From Thermodesulfovibrionia bacterium (lineage in GTDB: Bacteria; Nitrospirota; Thermodesulfovibrionia; UBA6902): a DNA stretch of 16,707 nucleotides. The stretch covers positions 1-16,707 of the forward strand of contig CAMYJJ010000036.1 in assembly GCA_947258735.1 (NCBI GenBank), given 5' to 3'. Each line of letters opens with the position of its first letter. Position 1 is the first letter of the stretch. Shown here in pieces: positions 13,559 to 16,707 of this stretch. Under the pieces are notes generated by a model. The model was not told where the DNA came from and ran no database searches. It saw only the letters and a list, made by a program, of their open reading frames with translations. A program made the translations under genes and the position numbers.

Positions 13559-15585
13559 AATATCTGAAATTTCTGAAACAGAGAGAAGACGTTGTTGTTG
13601 CAGTCATGATGGTATCGGTAATCGGCGTGATGCTCCTGCCCATGCCGCCATTTTTTCTTGACATACTGCTGTCAATATCGATATCGCTTTCATTAACCAT
13701 TCTTATTACTTCCATCTATATCAGAAAGCCGCTTGATTTTTCTGTCATGCCTTCAATCCTCCTTATGGCCACACTGTACCGGCTTGCATTAAATGTTGCA
13801 ACAACAAGGCTTATTCTCCTGAATGGAAGTGATGGAGTGGAGTCGGCAGGTGAGGTTATTAAATCATTTGGGAACTTTGTTGTCGGAGGTAACTATGCTG
13901 TTGGCATTATCATATTCCTGATTCTCGTCATCGTTAACTTTGTGGTTATCACCAAGGGCTCAGGAAGAATAGCTGAAGTTGCAGCAAGGTTCACACTCGA
14001 TGCCATGCCGGGTAAACAGATGGCAATTGATGCTGACCTGAATACGGGGCTCATAGATGACTCTGAAGCCCGAAGGCGCAGAGCGGAAATAGCAGAAGAA
14101 GCCGATTTTTACGGGTCCATGGACGGTGCGAGCAAGTTTGTCAGGGGTGATGCAATAGCCGGACTGATCATAACGGCAATCAATATCCTTGGCGGTCTTC
14201 TCATAGGTACACTGCAGAAGGGCATGCCGGTGGGAGATGCAGCCACAACGTATACGATTCTGACCATAGGTGACGGTCTTGTGTCACAGATTCCGGCGCT
14301 TCTTATTTCTACGGCTGCCGGTATTGTAGTCAGCAGGGCAGGTACAGACAGTGATATCGGAAAAGACATATCAAGACAGGTCCTGTTGCATCCCAAGGCC
14401 CTTGTTACGGTATCCGGTGTGTTGATGGCACTCGGACTTGTTCCGGGCCTCCCGCACATACCTTTCTTCCTCATCGCCGGAGTGGCCGCATTCATCGCAT
14501 ATGTCCTTACAAAAATGCCTTCGGAAGAGGAGGTGGTAGCAGCTTCAACAGAGGATGTCGCTGAGGATGCGAACATCGAATCATATCTTGAGCTTGATCC
14601 GCTCAGCCTGGAAATCGGATATGGACTGATCCCGCTTGTGGACGAATCAAACGGAGAGCTGTTAGGGAAAATAAAGGCGATGAGAAGACAGCTTGCATCC
14701 GAGATGGGTTTTGTTGTTGCTCCGATTCATATTAAGGACAATCTTCAGTTACGGCCTCATGAATACAGTTTTCTCATACGAGGCGTTGAGGTTGCCAGAG
14801 GTGAAGTCATGATGGGAAGCTGGCTTGCCGTTGCTTCAGGAAATGCAGAGCCGATCGAAGGGATACCCACGAAGGAGCCAGCTTTTGGACTTCCCGCTTT
14901 CTGGATTGATGAAGCAGATGTGGAGAAGGCCCAGCTTGCAGGATACATGGTAGTTGATACGACTACCGTCATTGGCACCCATATTACCGAACTTATCAGG
15001 GCACATTCATGGGAACTCCTCACCAGGACAGAGACGCAGAATATGATGGACAATGTATCAAGAACATATCCCAAAATTGTTGAGGAACTCGTTCCAGCCA
15101 ATCTTACCCTTGGTGCAGTCCAGCGCGTACTTCAGAACCTTCTTAAGGAAAAAGTTCCTATCAAGGACATCATGTCCATCTTTGAAACCCTGCTTGATCA
15201 TTCACCGCATGTGAAAGATCCTGAAATACTCACAGAGTTTGTCAGACAGGGGCTGTCACGGACCATAACAAAACAGTATGTAGATGATGAAGGTAAGCTG
15301 CCTGTATTTACGCTGGACCCGGCCTATGAAAAACTGTTGTCCCAGGTTGACGAGGGAGGAATAACGCCGGATGTCATTAACAGAATAGCAAAGAGTGTTG
15401 AACAGGTCCTGTCCTCAGGTAAACTCAAAGGGGCACAGCCGATTATCCTCTGCTCGGCAAATATCAGAAAATACCTGAAAAAAATAGTTGAGAGAATAAG
15501 TACGTCCTTTGTTGTGCTTTCCAGTTCAGAAATTATATCCACTACAAATCTAGATATACGAGGAATGGTCAAATATGAAAATTAA
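13555..15585 (+). CDS. flhA: Flagellar export gate protein FlhA
   Basis: Large export-gate subunit that forms a nonameric ring and docks chaperone-substrate complexes. The 676-residue product has an N-terminal half with about eight membrane helices (about 15-325), including the FHIPEP-family segment ATLYRLALNVATTRLILL and a cytoplasmic loop with VAARFTLDAMPGKQMAID (about 140-160). A linker rich in E and A (about 325-345) follows, then the large cytoplasmic domain with VVDTTTVIGTHITELI and LTLGAVQRVLQNLLKEKVPI. Length matches the family. The ATG overlaps the flhB stop. The 3' end overlaps flhF by 11 bases. Confidence 0.98.
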   Translation: MKYLKFLKQREDVVVAVMMVSVIGVMLLPMPPFFLDILLSISISLSLTILITSIYIRKPLDFSVMPSILLMATLYRLALNVATTRLILLNGSDGVESAGEVIKSFGNFVVGGNYAVGIIIFLILVIVNFVVITKGSGRIAEVAARFTLDAMPGKQMAIDADLNTGLIDDSEARRRRAEIAEEADFYGSMDGASKFVRGDAIAGLIITAINILGGLLIGTLQKGMPVGDAATTYTILTIGDGLVSQIPALLISTAAGIVVSRAGTDSDIGKDISRQVLLHPKALVTVSGVLMALGLVPGLPHIPFFLIAGVAAFIAYVLTKMPSEEEVVAASTEDVAEDANIESYLELDPLSLEIGYGLIPLVDESNGELLGKIKAMRRQLASEMGFVVAPIHIKDNLQLRPHEYSFLIRGVEVARGEVMMGSWLAVASGNAEPIEGIPTKEPAFGLPAFWIDEADVEKAQLAGYMVVDTTTVIGTHITELIRAHSWELLTRTETQNMMDNVSRTYPKIVEELVPANLTLGAVQRVLQNLLKEKVPIKDIMSIFETLLDHSPHVKDPEILTEFVRQGLSRTITKQYVDDEGKLPVFTLDPAYEKLLSQVDEGGITPDVINRIAKSVEQVLSSGKLKGAQPIILCSANIRKYLKKIVERISTSFVVLSSSEIISTTNLDIRGMVKYEN

Positions 15586-16651
15586 GAAGATACGCGCGAA
15601 GAGTTTTAGTGAGGCCCTGGCACAGGTCAAGAGAGAGCTGGGCAGTGATGCTGTCATTCTCTCTACAGAAGACAAATTGGGAAGCAGGTCATACGTTGAG
15701 GTCACAGCTGCCATGGATTATGACATTGAAACAGACATTGATGCCGGACATACTCCTCAACCTCCCTCGTCTTCTTCCGGAAATGGATACGACTATATGG
15801 AGCTGAAAAATGAATTGATACATCTGAAAGACTATATAGAGGCAATGAAAGACAGCGGATTTGAATTGAAGCTGCAGGGAGATCGCAGGGACCTCTATCA
15901 TTTTTTAAAAGCACGATCTATAAAGGATGAATACGCATTAAAACTTGTACAGCGCGCGGGTGATCTGTCTGACATAGAAACCCTGATGTCAGACGATCTC
16001 AATATGGTCAGGCCGTCACCACAGCCGCAGTTTATTAAAAGCCCGATCAGCAATGAACAAAACAGGAGGATCATCATGCTGATAGGGCCTACAGGGGCAG
16101 GTAAGACCACAACAGTTGCGAAACTTGCGTCCATGGCGATACGGGAGAGGAAAAAGGTCGCCATGATAAGTATTGATACCTACAAAATCGGCGCTGCCGA
16201 GCAGATAAGGATTTATTCAAGAATGATAGGGATACCGCTTGATATTGTGTCTGACAGAGAGGGGTTGACAAGGAGTATCCACAGATTTTCCGACAGGGAC
16301 GTCATTCTCATCGATACAACCGGTCAGAACCCCAGGGACACTGCATACATAAACGGACTCAAGGCGTTTTATGAATTGAATCTCCCTCTTGAAACACAGC
16401 TCGTGCTCAGCACATCAAGTGATTGTGCATTTCTTATGGACACGTACAGATATTACAAATCTCTCCCCATAGATTATGTTGCTTTTACCAAGACTGATGA
16501 AGCCGTAAGGCTGGGATCGATATACAATCTCTGCAGCCTTTATCAGAAGCCGGTCGCATACATAACCACAGGACAGGGAGTACCGGGTAACATTGAATTT
16601 ATGGACAGCAGGAAATTATCAAATCTTATACTCAGAACAGGGAGTGCATAA
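15575..16651 (+). CDS. flhF: Flagellar SRP-type GTPase FlhF
   Basis: Signal-recognition-particle-like GTPase that marks where a flagellum is assembled, usually at the pole. The 358-residue product has the N-terminal FlhF segment MKIKKIRAKSFSEALAQVK with ELGSDAVILSTED, a variable linker (about 55-100), an N domain, and the NG GTPase with P-loop GPTGAGKTTT (171-180), ISIDTYKIGAAEQIRIYSRM, G3 IDTTGQNPRD and G4 FTKTDEA. G3 and G4 differ slightly from the usual DTAG and TKLD. ATG 15575 lies inside the flhA end; GAGG about 11 bases upstream is weak, so coupling to flhA is likely. Its stop overlaps the flhG start by one base (TAATG). Confidence 0.96.
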   Translation: MKIKKIRAKSFSEALAQVKRELGSDAVILSTEDKLGSRSYVEVTAAMDYDIETDIDAGHTPQPPSSSSGNGYDYMELKNELIHLKDYIEAMKDSGFELKLQGDRRDLYHFLKARSIKDEYALKLVQRAGDLSDIETLMSDDLNMVRPSPQPQFIKSPISNEQNRRIIMLIGPTGAGKTTTVAKLASMAIRERKKVAMISIDTYKIGAAEQIRIYSRMIGIPLDIVSDREGLTRSIHRFSDRDVILIDTTGQNPRDTAYINGLKAFYELNLPLETQLVLSTSSDCAFLMDTYRYYKSLPIDYVAFTKTDEAVRLGSIYNLCSLYQKPVAYITTGQGVPGNIEFMDSRKLSNLILRTGSA

Positions 16652-16707
16652 TGGATATTGCCGAAAGGAAAACAGTCAGGACAATTGCAGTAGCGAGCGG
16701 TAAAGGC
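16651..16707 (+). CDS. flhG: Flagellar number regulator FlhG/FleN, MinD-like ATPase (5' end only)
   Basis: Only the first 19 codons are present: ATG 16651 then DIAERKTVRTIAVASGKG. The end is the start of a deviant Walker A motif (SGKGG-GKT) of MinD/ParA ATPases. Directly after flhF this is the expected place of flhG, which limits flagellar number and stimulates FlhF. The start is backed by GGAG at 16641-16644, six bases upstream, and overlaps the flhF stop. The gene is cut by the window edge. Confidence 0.9.
   Translation, partial: MDIAERKTVRTIAVASGKG

Noticed and set aside
14109..14576. Open frame of 155 codons on the minus strand inside flhA.
   Set aside because: Antisense shadow of a highly conserved gene; composition mirrors flhA and no homology is recognised.
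1..16707. CRISPR arrays, tRNA/rRNA genes, insertion sequences, integrases or phage genes.
   Set aside because: No repeat-spacer pattern, RNA gene structure, transposase or phage motif was seen; essentially all sequence is accounted for by motility genes.

Overview
The window is almost entirely a motility and chemotaxis locus, split into two divergent blocks around an intergenic hub at 8200-8484. It looks like a chromosomal segment of a flagellated diderm bacterium with moderate GC. The gene order fliL-fliM-fliN-fliO-fliP-fliQ-fliR-flhB-flhA-flhF-flhG, the FlhF/FlhG pair (typical of polar flagellation) and hints of sigma-54 and sigma-28 promoters are reminiscent of Nitrospirota or the former Deltaproteobacteria. 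That placement is a low-confidence guess from gene order, not from a marker gene.

Left block, minus strand, transcribed right to left from about 8270 to beyond base 1: two tandem paralogous GGDEF proteins (8199-7003 and 7028-5709), a 183-base gap with a candidate sigma-28 promoter, then a HEAT-repeat protein, CheR, two single-domain response regulators (one a near-textbook CheY), CheA, and a CheW-domain protein that runs off the left edge. Most of these genes are separated by a few bases or overlap, so they look like one or two operons. No cheB, cheD or chemoreceptor gene is present in the window.

Right block, plus strand, from 8485 to beyond 16707: FliL, the switch proteins FliM and FliN, the type III export gate proteins FliO, FliP, FliQ, FliR, FlhB and FlhA, then the GTPase FlhF and the first 19 codons of FlhG. 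Several junctions are start/stop overlaps (ATGA, TTGA, TAATG), indicating a translationally coupled operon.

How the parts work together: chemoreceptor signals pass through CheW and CheA to CheY, which binds the conserved N-terminal motif of FliM to switch rotation. FliO/P/Q/R with FlhB/FlhA export the rod, hook and filament subunits. FlhF/FlhG set the place and number of flagella. The GGDEF pair suggests a cyclic-di-GMP input on the same locus.

No clearly new system is visible. The most unusual points are the tandem GGDEF paralogues with opposite defects (one has an intact GGEEF signature but a lost domain C-terminus; the other is full length but has GGSKF with a retained RxxD inhibitory site), the HEAT-repeat protein coupled to CheR, and a set of candidate sigma-28/sigma-54 promoters that would separate the two blocks into different flagellar expression classes.
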